Below are positions 1 through 8,767 of a DNA stretch of 64,000 nucleotides, piece after piece (position 1 is the stretch's first letter; each line of letters starts with the position of its first letter). The notes beneath the pieces were generated by a model. The model did no database searches. It was not told the DNA's origin and saw nothing but the letters and a program-made list of their open reading frames with translations. The DNA comes from CAVSRC01 sp963750065. Lineage in GTDB: Bacteria; Pseudomonadota; Alphaproteobacteria; Rhizobiales; Kaistiaceae. The DNA is taken from positions 189,394-253,393 of the forward strand of contig CAVVPK010000034.1 in assembly GCA_963750065.1 (NCBI GenBank), read 5' to 3'. The position numbers were made by a program, and so were the translations under genes.

Positions 1-1
1 T

Positions 2-730
2 TCAGCCGGACCCTGCCGCACCGAATGATGTGTCGGGCATCACCGGCCGGAGCCACTCGTCCAGCTTCGACCACCGCCGCCGGCCTGAGACATTGCGAAC
101 CGCGATGGCCACCGCCTTCTTCTGGCCAACCAGCACCACGAGGTGCTTGCCGCGGGTGATGCCGGTGTAGAGAAGATTCCGCTGCAGCATGGCGTAGTGC
201 TGGGTCATCATCGGGATGACCACCGCGGGGTATTCCGAGCCCTGGCTCTTGTGGATAGTCGCCGCGTAGGCCGGTACCAGCGTGTCGAGCTCCCCAAAGC
301 CATAGGTGACCGAACGCCCATCGAAGCTGGCGACGAGTTCGCCGGCGTCTGGATCGACATCGTCAATATAGCCGATGTCGCCGTTGTAGACCTCCTTGTC
401 GTAGTCGTTCTCGATCTGCATGACCTTGTCGCCTGGCGCGACGGTCAGGATCGGGATCAGCTCGGTGACGGTGCGAAAGACCGAGGCGCCAAGGGCGCCT
501 GATGAGGTGTCAATGCCCTGCAACGCCGGCCAGATGCGCTCCATCAACGACACGACGCCTTCTCCTGCAGCGACAGGATCGGATTTCGCCACGGACCTGA
601 TCTCGGCGGAAGCTTCCTTGAGCCGGCCGATCGCAAGGCGTGAACCGCGCCAGCCATAGGCATTGGCGCGAAACTTCGTCTTGAACTGCCACTTGCGATC
701 TGACGCCATCGGTCTCGCCTGAATGGGCAA
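2..730 (-). pseudogene. Chimeric remnant: conserved N-terminal region joined to RecD2-like helicase C-terminus
   Basis: The 242-residue frame ends in a clear superfamily 1B helicase C-terminus: residues about 150-215 contain the IHKSQGSEYP motif and the LLYTGITRGK motif, which are helicase motifs V and VI of RecD2-type enzymes. RecD2 proteins are normally about 700 residues or more and carry a Walker A motif, which is absent here. The first ~98 residues (AYGWRGSRLAIGRLKEA onward) resemble, from memory, a separate conserved alphaproteobacterial protein family, and the switch occurs near the residues TVAPGDKVMQ. This suggests a deletion or recombination that fused two gene parts. The more natural start is the internal Met (MASDRKW) at 709. 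It cannot be an active helicase without motif I. It could alternatively be a genuine short protein. Confidence 0.55.
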
Positions 731-840
731 ACTGGCTGCTGCTGCTAGAACTCGAACGCCCCAGCTCGTGATAAGAGAGATTTATCGCGAGTTAGGCGAC
801 GGGCCGAGTTGATAATCGGGCCAGAACCCACCTACTCCGC

Positions 841-2238
841 TCATGCAGAGACAGGTAACGTGATGCAAGCCCGCAGACCACCCTCCGATCGGTTGGCGAG
901 TGTGAGCGTGCCGCCATGTGCCTCGACGACCGAGAGAGATATCGCCAATCCGAGACCGATGCCGCCCGTCTCACGGCTGCGCGATCCCTCAACGCGATAG
1001 AACGGCTGGACCACCTTCGCCAGTTCGCCCTCTGGAATGCCCGGTCCGCTATCCTCGATCACTATTTGAATGTCCTGCGGTGTCGACATGATGGTTGCCT
1101 GCGCCCGCTTGCCGTATTTCACCGCGTTATCGAGCAGGTTCGTCAGGGCGCGTTTCAGCGCGCTCGGCTGGCATTCGTAGATTACCGGTGGTGATGGGTC
1201 CATCTCGACCGGCAGCCCGGCATCAGCCATATCATCGACGACGCTGGCGAGAAGCGCCGTGAGATCGGTTCGGCGCCGCCCTTCTGCCTTTGCTTCGTCA
1301 CGTGCCGCCTGGAGCGTCGCCGCGATCATCCTGTCCATCTCGTCGATCGTCGCGAGCATCTTGTCGCGCTCCTGCCCATCGGCGACGTTTTCGGCTCTGA
1401 GCCGTAGGAGTGTCAGCGGCGTCCGCAAATCGTGCGATATCGCTGCAATCATGCGCGTCCGGTTTTCGATCAGGCCGCGCAGCCGCGTCTGCATCGTGTT
1501 GAAGGCATGAGAGGCCTGCCGCACCTCGATTGTGCCGGTTTCCGGCACCGGTGGCGCGGCGAGGTTGCCGCCGAGCCGCTGCGCCGCTGCTGCGAGCGAG
1601 GCGAGAGGAAAGGTAACCCGTCGAACCGCCCATATCGACGCGACCAGGATGATGATTGCCATGACCGCAAGCGACGCTATGAACTGGGCGGATAACGCAG
1701 GTCCGGTCTGAGGTAGGGTGGTTGCGAAGTTGAGCCATTTGCCGCCCGGCAGAGGGATTGCGACGTCGAGACTGCGGAAGCCGCCGACGTTGCCGAATGG
1801 ATGCATCATCATCATCGGGCGGCCTGCCATGGGTGCTGAGCCGGGAAACGGGGACCCGGTAGCAGGTGAAGCCGATACCAGCGGCTGCTGCGACGATCCG
1901 AGGGAGAGCTGACTAACGAGGAAGTCCCTGATCGCGACTGCGACACTGTCAGCACCGCTCACTGGTGACATCTGAGGCGGTTCGGCAGACAAAGCGACGT
2001 GAAAACTCGGGTCACTTAGCCCGGCAACAATCCGCTGGCGCCAGTTGTCCGGAGCGTCCCGCACAAGTCGGGCGACGTTGGCGATACGCTCGGCGGCGGC
2101 AAAGCCGCCGATGGCGCGCACCGCTTGTCCGCGATCTTGCGCGTAGATGAGATAGCCTACGACCTGAGAAACGACGAAGCCCGCCAGCAGGATAGCGAGC
2201 GTCTGGCCGAAGAGGCTCTTGGGGACGAGCCTGCTCAT
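841..2238 (-). CDS. Sensor histidine kinase with HAMP domain
   Basis: Inner-membrane sensor of a two-component system, 465 residues. A transmembrane segment lies near residues 10-30 and a second around 190-210, with a periplasmic region between that contains a Met/His-rich stretch (GRPMMMMHPFG), which could suit a metal or redox stimulus. A HAMP linker follows. The dimerisation/phosphoacceptor motif AAISHDLRTPL sits near residue 268, the N box NLLDNAVKYG near 366 and the G boxes EDSGPGIPEG and GGIGLGLA near 410-430. The start codon overlaps the stop of the upstream response regulator gene by 4 bases, so the two are cotranslated. The architecture is EnvZ/CusS-like; the stimulus is not known. 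Confidence 0.93.
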   Translation of the reverse strand: MSRLVPKSLFGQTLAILLAGFVVSQVVGYLIYAQDRGQAVRAIGGFAAAERIANVARLVRDAPDNWRQRIVAGLSDPSFHVALSAEPPQMSPVSGADSVAVAIRDFLVSQLSLGSSQQPLVSASPATGSPFPGSAPMAGRPMMMMHPFGNVGGFRSLDVAIPLPGGKWLNFATTLPQTGPALSAQFIASLAVMAIIILVASIWAVRRVTFPLASLAAAAQRLGGNLAAPPVPETGTIEVRQASHAFNTMQTRLRGLIENRTRMIAAISHDLRTPLTLLRLRAENVADGQERDKMLATIDEMDRMIAATLQAARDEAKAEGRRRTDLTALLASVVDDMADAGLPVEMDPSPPVIYECQPSALKRALTNLLDNAVKYGKRAQATIMSTPQDIQIVIEDSGPGIPEGELAKVVQPFYRVEGSRSRETGGIGLGLAISLSVVEAHGGTLTLANRSEGGLRACITLPVSA

Positions 2239-2951
2239 TCGCGACTCACCGTCGGCGTGAACATGTAGCCACCGCCCCAGACCGTCTTGATGATCTTCGG
2301 ATCGCCAGCGTCGATCTCGAGCTTTTTGCGCAGCCGGCTGACCTGCGTGTCGATGCTGCGGTCGAGCAGGTTTGCCGAGCGCCGGCCGGCGAGGTCGAGA
2401 AGCTGTTCACGGGTAAGAACACGGTGCGGCCGCTCGATCAGGGCGATGAGTAGATCGTATTCGCCGGTGCTGAGGGGGATCGTCACGCCGTCTTCGCGCA
2501 GCAGCTCGCGTGCGTCGGCATCGAGCCGCCAGCGATCGAAGTGATAGTGCTTCGGTCGGCTTTTCGTCGTCGCAATCCGATCCGGGGTCCGCCGCAGGAC
2601 TGCTCGGATGCGCGCGATGAGTTCGCGACTGCCGAAGGGCTTGGCGACGTAATCATCGGCACCCATTTCTAGCCCGAGCACGCGATCGATTTCGTCGCCT
2701 TTGGCGGTCAGCATGATGATCGGAACGTTCGACTCGGCTCGAAGGGAGCGACAGAGTGAGAGGCCGTCCTCACCCGGGAGCATGAGGTCGAGTAAAACAA
2801 GGTCGATCCGACTATCGGCCATGACCTTGCGCATGGCCCGGCCGTCAGCAGCGGCGCTGACGCGGAATCCCTCCTTGGTGAGGGCGCGCCCAACCAGATC
2901 ACGGATTTCGCTATGGTCGTCGACGACGAGAATGTGCGGCGATGCATCCAT
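2235..2951 (-). CDS. OmpR/PhoB-family response regulator
   Basis: DNA-binding response regulator partnered with the adjacent kinase. The receiver domain starts MDASPHILVVDD, with the acidic pair at residues 11-12 and the phosphoacceptor Asp at residue 55 in LVLLDLMLPG. The conserved MLTAKGDEID segment follows. The C-terminal half is a winged helix ending in the usual RLRKKLE and VWGGGYMF motifs. The frame is open to 3059, but the 36 extra N-terminal residues are outside the family pattern; starting at the Met at 2951 gives a normal 238-residue length. The gene is divergent from the small exported protein gene at 3133, a possible target. Confidence 0.93.
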   Translation of the reverse strand: MDASPHILVVDDHSEIRDLVGRALTKEGFRVSAAADGRAMRKVMADSRIDLVLLDLMLPGEDGLSLCRSLRAESNVPIIMLTAKGDEIDRVLGLEMGADDYVAKPFGSRELIARIRAVLRRTPDRIATTKSRPKHYHFDRWRLDADARELLREDGVTIPLSTGEYDLLIALIERPHRVLTREQLLDLAGRRSANLLDRSIDTQVSRLRKKLEIDAGDPKIIKTVWGGGYMFTPTVSRE

Positions 2952-3132
2952 AGGCAAAATGTAAGGCTGTGTGCCGGGCTGCGGGGAAAAATCTTGTGTC
3001 GAAGTATGGTAGAAAGCCCGCCTGACACATTTGGTCATAAGCTCGCTGTCGTTGGGCAAACACTCGCAACAGGTTCGGTCTAGCTAGGAGGGAGCGATGG
3101 ACATTCCCATCACCTCCAGCAAGGAGCCTGCG

Positions 3133-3670
3133 ATGAAAACCCGAACCAAATTGATCGCCCTCGGCGCCGCAGCGGCGCTTGCCGCGGGCGTTGGCAGCTA
3201 TGCCTACACCGCATCCGCCGACGGCGGATTCGGCCCGCCTTTTGCGCAAGGCTGGGGCGGCTTTGGTTCCGGCATGATGGGGTACGGTCACGGCCCTAGC
3301 ATGATGGGCCCCTACGGCTTTGGGCGCGGCATGATGGGGCCGTATGGTTACGGGCCTGGTCCCCACGCGAACCATGGTTGGGGAGCAGGACCGTCCGGTG
3401 CTCGAACTCGACACCAGCAAGGTCGGCGCCGCGGCCAAGGAGCAACTCAGCAAGGCGACAGAGGGCGAGAACTGGACCGCTCCGAACGGAGCCAAGCTGA
3501 CGCCGATCGTGGTCGACAACCAGACCGTCGGCCAGTTGTGGCAGAGCGCCGAACTGACGACGCTCGAAATTGGCTCGTTCTGGCAGGGGCCGTGGGGAGT
3601 CAATGTCCAGCTGCTGAAAAGTGGCCAGGTCGTCGGTATGATGTGGGTCAAGGTTCCCCAAGCCGGGTAA
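3133..3670 (+). pseudogene. Small exported Met/Gly-rich protein, frameshifted
   Basis: Translation from the ATG at 3133, which has an AAGGAG ribosome binding site just upstream, gives a signal peptide (MKTRTKLIALGAAAALAAG) and then a segment rich in Gly, Met and His (GMMGYGHGPSMMGPYG). The conserved C-terminal part (PVLELDTSKVG to KVPQAG) is in the next frame. Removing one G from the GGGG run at 3380-3383 joins the two as HGWEQDRPVLELDTS, giving about 178 residues. The Met/His-rich periplasmic character and the neighbouring two-component system suggest a copper or envelope-stress role, which is inference. The insertion may be a true mutation or a consensus error. Confidence 0.6.
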
Positions 3671-4029
3671 TCAAGGTCTGGCCGACTGATGCTGCTCGAT
3701 TTCGCGGGGCAACCGCGCAATCGGGCAGCTGCACCCAAACCAGCGCAGTATGACCGTCGTGTTGCTCCACGCTTCATGGGGTGGCATGGCAAAGGCCTAT
3801 GATAAGCCCGTCGCGCGCCGAGGTTCTGATCGCGATCGATCCGCAAGGCGCGAGCCCCCCGCGCGGAGGGTCGGCGAGACAATGGGGCCATTGCACTTCG
3901 GCTTCCGGCACTTCTGTGACGGCCGGAGATGTGCGCCGCTGTTGGGTGACAAGTGGACGTCAAGCGCACTCATAGCCAAACCAGTGTCTGGCAAATGTCA
4001 GTCGCGTCGGCGAACCCGCGCGAAGGGCT

Positions 4030-4149
4030 TCAGATATTTATCTGCAGCATGACATCGGCAGGTCGTCCTTCCGCGGCGCGCTTGAATGCAGCCAAGCTGG
4101 CTTCGAAAGCAAGGGATCCTGTCAACGGAAGCCTCAAATCGACATCGCC
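4030..4149 (-). pseudogene. C-terminal remnant of a zinc-type alcohol dehydrogenase
   Basis: A 39-codon stretch reading GDVDLRLPLTGSLAFEASLA and ending VMLQINI before a stop looks like the last part of a medium-chain (Zn-dependent) alcohol or polyol dehydrogenase, where a similar segment around an A-A-F-K/E-R-A motif precedes the C-terminus. A stop codon lies immediately upstream, so nothing of the rest of the gene remains. It sits directly downstream of the SDR gene at 4191-5174 and may be what is left of another sugar dehydrogenase of this cluster. The remainder of 3671-4190 shows no supported gene. Confidence 0.35.
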
Positions 4150-4190
4150 TCACCAGCGCTTGCATGACCAGGGATCTTGGCAGCCCTCCA

Positions 4191-5174
4191 TCACGGTCGC
4201 ACAGCAGCCTGCGCCGCGATGATCCCGTCGATCAATTGGTCCTCGGCGCTTTGCGCCGGCGCCGGCCCATCGAGGCTCCGTTTGACGTATATGGCCGAGT
4301 CGTGAAGGATTTCGTCGAGGTTCTGTGACGCCTCGAACGGCCCCGCCACGCTCTTGACCTTGGAATTGTCGAAGAGGGCGGACCACGTCTTGTCGCCCAT
4401 CAGCGGACCTTCCCATTCCTTCTCGTACGACACCAGCATGTCGGTCGGCACATGGGCATGGATCGCCTCGACGCCGAAGGCGCGGGCGATCGCCTCGTGG
4501 ATCTGGTTCCAGTTGAAAGCGCGGTCGGTGGTGATGTGGAAGTCCTCGCCGAGCGCTTTGTCGTTGCCGAACAGGCGGACCAGCGGCCGCGCCACGTCGA
4601 CCGAGCGCGTCAGCGTCCACAGTGACGAGCCATCGCCGGTGACGATCACCGGCTTGCCGGCGATCATGCGCCGGATGGCGTTTTCGGCGTCGCCGACCTC
4701 GATCGGCATCATCGTGCGCACCGTATGGCTCGGGCGAATGATGGTGTAGGGCAGGGCGCTCTGGTCACGTAGCAGGTTCTCGCACGCCGTCTTGTTGCGG
4801 CTGTACTGCCAGTAGGGATTGTCCTGCGGCGTCCGCTCGGTCATCAGGTAGTTCTGCACCGGCTTCTGGTAGACCGAGGCCGACGAGATGAAGACGTATT
4901 GCCCGGTCTTGCCGCTGAAGGTCGCGATGTCGCGCTTCATCTGCTCGGGCGTGTAGAGACGGAACTGGGCGACGACGTCAAAATGGCGGTCGCCGAGACC
5001 GCCGTAGGTGTCGTCGTTCATGTCGCCGACCAGCATTTCCACGCCCGTCGGCAGTGGCTCGGAGGTCTTGCCGCGATTGAGCACCGTGACCTTGTGACCG
5101 GCCGCAACCGAGAGTTCCACGCATGGAAGGGAAATCTGGCCGGTGCCGCCGATATAGAGAACGCTGAGTGCCAT
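4191..5174 (-). CDS. NAD-dependent epimerase/dehydratase (extended SDR)
   Basis: A 327-residue Rossmann-fold protein. The N-terminus has the nucleotide-binding motif GGTGQI (residues 9-14), a variant of the TGxxGxxG signature. The SDR catalytic pair is in YSRNK, with the Ser of FISSASVY upstream. The family acts on nucleotide sugars or sugar acids; the substrate cannot be read from the sequence. The gene is divergent from a second SDR at 5468 with about 290 bp between them, and both lie beside a GntR regulator, an enolase-superfamily dehydratase and a sugar importer, so a sugar-acid substrate is likely. Confidence 0.85.
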   Translation of the reverse strand: MALSVLYIGGTGQISLPCVELSVAAGHKVTVLNRGKTSEPLPTGVEMLVGDMNDDTYGGLGDRHFDVVAQFRLYTPEQMKRDIATFSGKTGQYVFISSASVYQKPVQNYLMTERTPQDNPYWQYSRNKTACENLLRDQSALPYTIIRPSHTVRTMMPIEVGDAENAIRRMIAGKPVIVTGDGSSLWTLTRSVDVARPLVRLFGNDKALGEDFHITTDRAFNWNQIHEAIARAFGVEAIHAHVPTDMLVSYEKEWEGPLMGDKTWSALFDNSKVKSVAGPFEASQNLDEILHDSAIYVKRSLDGPAPAQSAEDQLIDGIIAAQAAVRP

Positions 5175-5402
5175 TTGAGTTGTCCTTAATGACTGCAGGA
5201 GCGATCGACAGGATTCTCGGATTGGCCGAAGCGGCGGCGGCGCTTGCCTGCCGCTTTCCGCCCTCGGAAGCCGGTGCTATCGTTTATCCGGCGGCCAGCC
5301 ACGCGATCCCCGTCGATGACGCCCTCGTTTCCGTGCCGGATGCAATCTGCGATGGTCAAATTTCGGTGCCGCTAGGCTGAGGTTTCTCATGCGCAGCCGA
5401 AT

Positions 5403-5433
5403 CCTATAGATTATCCACTGGATCATATATAGG
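5403..5433. promoter_or_regulatory. Inverted repeat, candidate operator between divergent SDR genes
   Basis: CCTATAGATTATCC and GGATCATATATAGG face each other across a 3-base spacer; 12 of 14 positions match as a palindrome. The core CTATAGATT recurs in the intergenic region upstream of the GntR regulator (7179-7187). The position, 35-65 bases upstream of the ATG at 5468, suits control of that gene. Assignment to the GntR regulator is inference. Confidence 0.45.
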
Positions 5434-5467
5434 GATTGGCGTCGTTGGAAGGAGATTTTTAGGCGGA

Positions 5468-6331
5468 ATGAAAACGATTGCTGTCACCGGAGCGCTCGGC
5501 AATGCCGGCCGGCACATCGTGGAACGACTGGAGGAATGCGGCTACGCGGTGATCAAGATCGATGTGATGCCGTCGCCGAATCCATTCTTCGAGCCGACGC
5601 GCGAAGTCGACTTGACCAACTATGGAGATGTGGTGGCGAACCTCCATCGCTGCGACGCCGTGCTCCATTTCGGATCCAACCCATGGCCGGACAATGACTT
5701 CTTCACCGGCGCAGCCCGCTACCTGAACAATACGAGCGCGACCTTCAACGTGTTTCAGGCCGCCTGCCAGCTCGGCATCCCGCGCGTCGTCTATGCCTCG
5801 AGCGAGACGGTGCAAGGCAATCCCTTCATCGCCTCCTGGCCGTCGCGCATCCCGATGCTCGAGAGCGACCCGCCGATGCCGCAGACTGCCTACGCCCTGT
5901 CGAAGGTGGCTGCGGAACTGCTCGCCAGCCACATGCAGCGAATGTACGGCACGATCTTCGTCGGCCTGCGCATCTCCAACATTCTCTTCGACGTCGCCGG
6001 CCATCACGCCGGCTACGACCGTGTGCCCGGCTACTGGCAGGACTCGTCGATTCGCCGCGAGACCCTGTGGAAATATGTGGACGCGCTGGACGTCGCCGAT
6101 GCGGTCCTGTGCGGCCTCACTGCGGAGTTGCAGTCGTCCGAGGTGTTCAACGTTAGCGCCGCCGACACGATCATGAACGTGCCAACGCGGGCCCTGTTCG
6201 CAGAGCACTTCCCACAGATCGAGATCGCCCCCGAACTGGGGCAGTTCGAGACCCCCGTGAGCCTCGCAAAAGCCGCAAGAATGTTGGGCTGGAGCCCCAA
6301 GCGAAGCTGGCGGGACCGTATCTCCGGCTAG
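5468..6331 (+). CDS. NAD-dependent epimerase/dehydratase, uronate dehydrogenase-like
   Basis: A 287-residue extended SDR. The N-terminal motif VTGALGNAGRHIVERL is a good TGxxGxxG site, the Ser/Tyr/Lys set is seen in YASSETVQG and YALSK, and VLHFGSNPWP is typical of the uronate dehydrogenase branch of this family, which oxidises hexuronates to aldarolactones. The ribosome binding site GAAGGAG lies upstream of the ATG. The next gene over (enolase-superfamily dehydratase) would act on an aldarate or aldonate product, which supports the assignment without proving the substrate. Confidence 0.8.
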   Translation: MKTIAVTGALGNAGRHIVERLEECGYAVIKIDVMPSPNPFFEPTREVDLTNYGDVVANLHRCDAVLHFGSNPWPDNDFFTGAARYLNNTSATFNVFQAACQLGIPRVVYASSETVQGNPFIASWPSRIPMLESDPPMPQTAYALSKVAAELLASHMQRMYGTIFVGLRISNILFDVAGHHAGYDRVPGYWQDSSIRRETLWKYVDALDVADAVLCGLTAELQSSEVFNVSAADTIMNVPTRALFAEHFPQIEIAPELGQFETPVSLAKAARMLGWSPKRSWRDRISG

Positions 6332-6356
6332 TCACGCCGGACCGCGATCCGGGCGA

Positions 6357-7103
6357 TCAGGGACCGGCGCTCGTGGTGGCGGCGCGCTTGCTCCGGACCC
6401 GTTTCGGCGGTATCGGCGTTTCCACGGTGGCCGCCCGCGCCGCATTGGTTCTCACTTGGCGCATCTGCGTCAGCATGTCCTGGCAGGCCGCCCGAATATG
6501 GGCCGCCGCAAGGGTGACGGCCAATTCGACATCGCCCGATGCGATCGCCTCGATAATCTCGTCGTGCTGGATCACACGCTGGCGCAGGCCCGCCGGGGCA
6601 ATCGGCAGCTTAGCCCGCGTGGCGTTGATGAGACCGGCATAGCGGTCCATGACCTCGATTGCCTGCAGATTGAACTCGCCTGCCATGATGATCGCGTGGA
6701 AGGCACGGTTGGCTGCGTCGAGCGCCGTGAAGTTCGGCGTCTTGCGCGACGCGATCTCGGCAAACACTGCCGCCGCCTCGCGCAGGTGCGCGATGTCGGA
6801 CGGCGTGACCCGCTGGCAGAAGCGGCGGATGATGATCGGCTCCAGCGCCTCGCGGATCTCGAAGATATTGCGCACGAAATCGTCGTCGACCACCCGCACG
6901 CGGGCGCCCTGGTTGGGATTGGCGACGACGAAACCTTCGCCCTGCAGGCGCCACAGCGCCTCGCGCACCGGGTTGGCGCTGACCCCATAGCGCGCCGCCA
7001 GATCCTCCGTCTTGAGCCATGCACCTAGCTCCAGAACGCCGGCGATGATGTCGCGACGAAGGTCGCTGGTGACGCGATGGGAAAGGCTGGAATTCTTGGC
7101 CAT
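6357..7103 (-). CDS. GntR-family transcriptional regulator (FadR/FCD type)
   Basis: A 248-residue regulator. The N-terminal winged helix (LAARYGVSANPVREALWRL, about residues 34-52) is followed by an FCD effector domain in which EIREALEPIIIRR marks the first helix and the His-containing segments (AFHAIIM, HDEIIEAI, AHIRAA) form the usual metal/ligand site. FCD regulators of this kind sense sugar acids or other carboxylates. It is divergent from the dehydratase gene at 7251, and both its upstream region and the 5.4 kb intergenic region carry a CTATAGATT core, so it is the likely regulator of the 4.2-13.5 kb cluster. Confidence 0.9.
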   Translation of the reverse strand: MAKNSSLSHRVTSDLRRDIIAGVLELGAWLKTEDLAARYGVSANPVREALWRLQGEGFVVANPNQGARVRVVDDDFVRNIFEIREALEPIIIRRFCQRVTPSDIAHLREAAAVFAEIASRKTPNFTALDAANRAFHAIIMAGEFNLQAIEVMDRYAGLINATRAKLPIAPAGLRQRVIQHDEIIEAIASGDVELAVTLAAAHIRAACQDMLTQMRQVRTNAARAATVETPIPPKRVRSKRAATTSAGP

Positions 7104-7176
7104 CTGTCTAGTCGTACCACTGTGAAGGCTGCACCCAAAGGCTGCAATCTGAAAATTCTGTCAAGGGTCAAAAAAA

Positions 7177-7191
7177 TTCTATAGATTTCTG
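7177..7191. promoter_or_regulatory. Candidate GntR operator upstream of the dehydratase gene
   Basis: The sequence ATTCTATAGATTTCT is near-palindromic around CTATAG and lies between the divergent regulator gene (start 7103) and the dehydratase gene (start 7251). Its CTATAGATT core is shared with the inverted repeat at 5403-5433. Confidence 0.4.
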
Positions 7192-7250
7192 ACCGAAGAT
7201 TATGTACTCCTGCTGAAGCAGAGCGCACAAGCGCCGTCGGGAGGAAACGC

Positions 7251-8537
7251 GTGAAGGTCACTCGCGTCGAAGTGTTCCTGGTTGGGCATGAGTGGAACAA
7301 TCTCGTTCTCACCCGCGTGCATACCGACAACGGCTTGTCGGGGCTCGGCGAGGGCACGATGCAGTGGCAGGCGAAGACCGTCTCCGCTGCCATTGACCAC
7401 ATGACCACGCGTTATGTGCTCGGCGCCTCACCCTTCGATGTCGAGCGGCTCGTTCAGGCGATGTATCGCAACGAGTATGCGCGCGGCGGTCCGGTGCTCA
7501 ACAGCGCCATCGCGGCGATCGAATTCGCGCTTTGGGACATCTGCGGCAAGGCCGTCGGCCAGCCGGTGCACAACCTGCTTGGCGGGCGCGTCCATTCCGA
7601 AATTCCCGCCTATGCCAACGGCTGGTACGACCCGGAGAAAGGCGCTGGCGATATTGCCGATGCCGCACGCAGCGTCGTCGCCGCCGGCTATGGCGGCATG
7701 AAGTTCGATCCATTCTGGGGCCTCGGGCGCGATCCTGACCGTGCCGATCTGCGGCGCAGCATGGATGACGTTGTTGCGGTGCGCGCTGCCGTCGGCCCTG
7801 ACGTTCAGGTGTTTGTCGATGGTCACGGGCGCTTCAGCGTCGGCACGGCAAGCCTGCTTGCCCACCAGCTCGCCGAGGCCGGGGTCGACTGGTTCGAGGA
7901 GCCGGTTGACCCGGAAAACTACACCGCGCTCGGCCAGGTGGCGCGCCCGCCGGGCCTGCAGATCGCGGTCGGCGAGCGCTGTTTTTCCCGCTACCAGGTC
8001 CTTCAGCTTCTCGCCGAGGGGCGGCCGCACATCGTCCAGCCCGACCCGATCCAGGTCGGCGGGCTGCTCGAGGCCAAGAAGATCGCGGTTCTGGCCGACA
8101 GCGCTTACCTGCCGGTGTCGTTCCACTGTCCGTTCGGACCGATCGCCACTGCCGCGATCCTCCAGCTCTACGCCGCGACGACCAACGTCGTCCGGCAAGA
8201 ATCCTTTTCCGAATTCGATGCCGCCTGGCGTCGCGAACTCATCACGAACTGTCCGATACCCGTCGATGGCAGTTATCGCGTGAGTACCCTCCCGGGCCTG
8301 GGCGGCATCGAACTCAATGAGACCGTTGTGCGCGATCATCCCTACGAAGACCGGGCGGTGCAATCGATGTGGGCGGTCAACGGCTCCCTGCGCGCCGCCG
8401 AAGAAATGTCGTCGTCGGGCGAGGGGGCCGCATCTGGCCGGCCAGGCAAGTCAACCTCAGGCACGAAGAAATCGGAACGAACCGCTCCTATCGCCGTCCG
8501 CACGAAGAGCGATCCGCAGTTCGTGGAGGATGCCTAG
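7251..8537 (+). CDS. Enolase-superfamily sugar-acid dehydratase (mandelate racemase/muconate lactonising family)
   Basis: A 428-residue member of the enolase superfamily. The N-terminal capping domain is followed by the barrel with metal ligands Asp in VFVDGHGRF, Glu in DWFEEPVD and Glu in IAVGERC; a catalytic His is in SFHCPFGPI. The set resembles galactonate-type dehydratases, which remove water from aldonates or aldarates to give 2-keto-3-deoxy acids. Exact substrate is not determinable. After about residue 385 there is a low-complexity Ser/Gly/Lys-rich tail (to PQFVEDA) that the family normally lacks. The gene follows the divergent GntR regulator with a GGGAGGAAAC ribosome binding site, and precedes the ABC importer genes. 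Confidence 0.88.
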   Translation: MKVTRVEVFLVGHEWNNLVLTRVHTDNGLSGLGEGTMQWQAKTVSAAIDHMTTRYVLGASPFDVERLVQAMYRNEYARGGPVLNSAIAAIEFALWDICGKAVGQPVHNLLGGRVHSEIPAYANGWYDPEKGAGDIADAARSVVAAGYGGMKFDPFWGLGRDPDRADLRRSMDDVVAVRAAVGPDVQVFVDGHGRFSVGTASLLAHQLAEAGVDWFEEPVDPENYTALGQVARPPGLQIAVGERCFSRYQVLQLLAEGRPHIVQPDPIQVGGLLEAKKIAVLADSAYLPVSFHCPFGPIATAAILQLYAATTNVVRQESFSEFDAAWRRELITNCPIPVDGSYRVSTLPGLGGIELNETVVRDHPYEDRAVQSMWAVNGSLRAAEEMSSSGEGAASGRPGKSTSGTKKSERTAPIAVRTKSDPQFVEDA

Positions 8538-8539
8538 TC

Positions 8540-8767
8540 ATGGCTGCGCAGCCAAGCGCCGATGCCATTCACGTCCCGGCATCGGCGGGCGAACCGGCGG
8601 TCATCGACGCGGTGGCCAACCTGAACCCGGCGGACGGCGATGCCTGGCCGGATTCAGCAGTTGTCGGCAGGCCGAACGCGCTGCCGGCGGTCGTGCCTTG
8701 GAAAACGAAGATCTCGAGGGTCGCGGTTACAGACCCGGGAGTCATGCAGAGGGAGAAGTTGTCATGA
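8540..8767 (+). CDS. Possible small protein of unknown function
   Basis: An open frame of 75 residues starts two bases after the dehydratase stop and overlaps the start of the binding-protein gene by 4 bases, an arrangement seen in operons. It has no recognisable motif, signal peptide or membrane segment, and its composition (Ala, Pro, Val-rich) is what random GC-rich sequence gives. It may be only the spacer between genes. Confidence 0.2.
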   Translation: MAAQPSADAIHVPASAGEPAVIDAVANLNPADGDAWPDSAVVGRPNALPAVVPWKTKISRVAVTDPGVMQREKLS

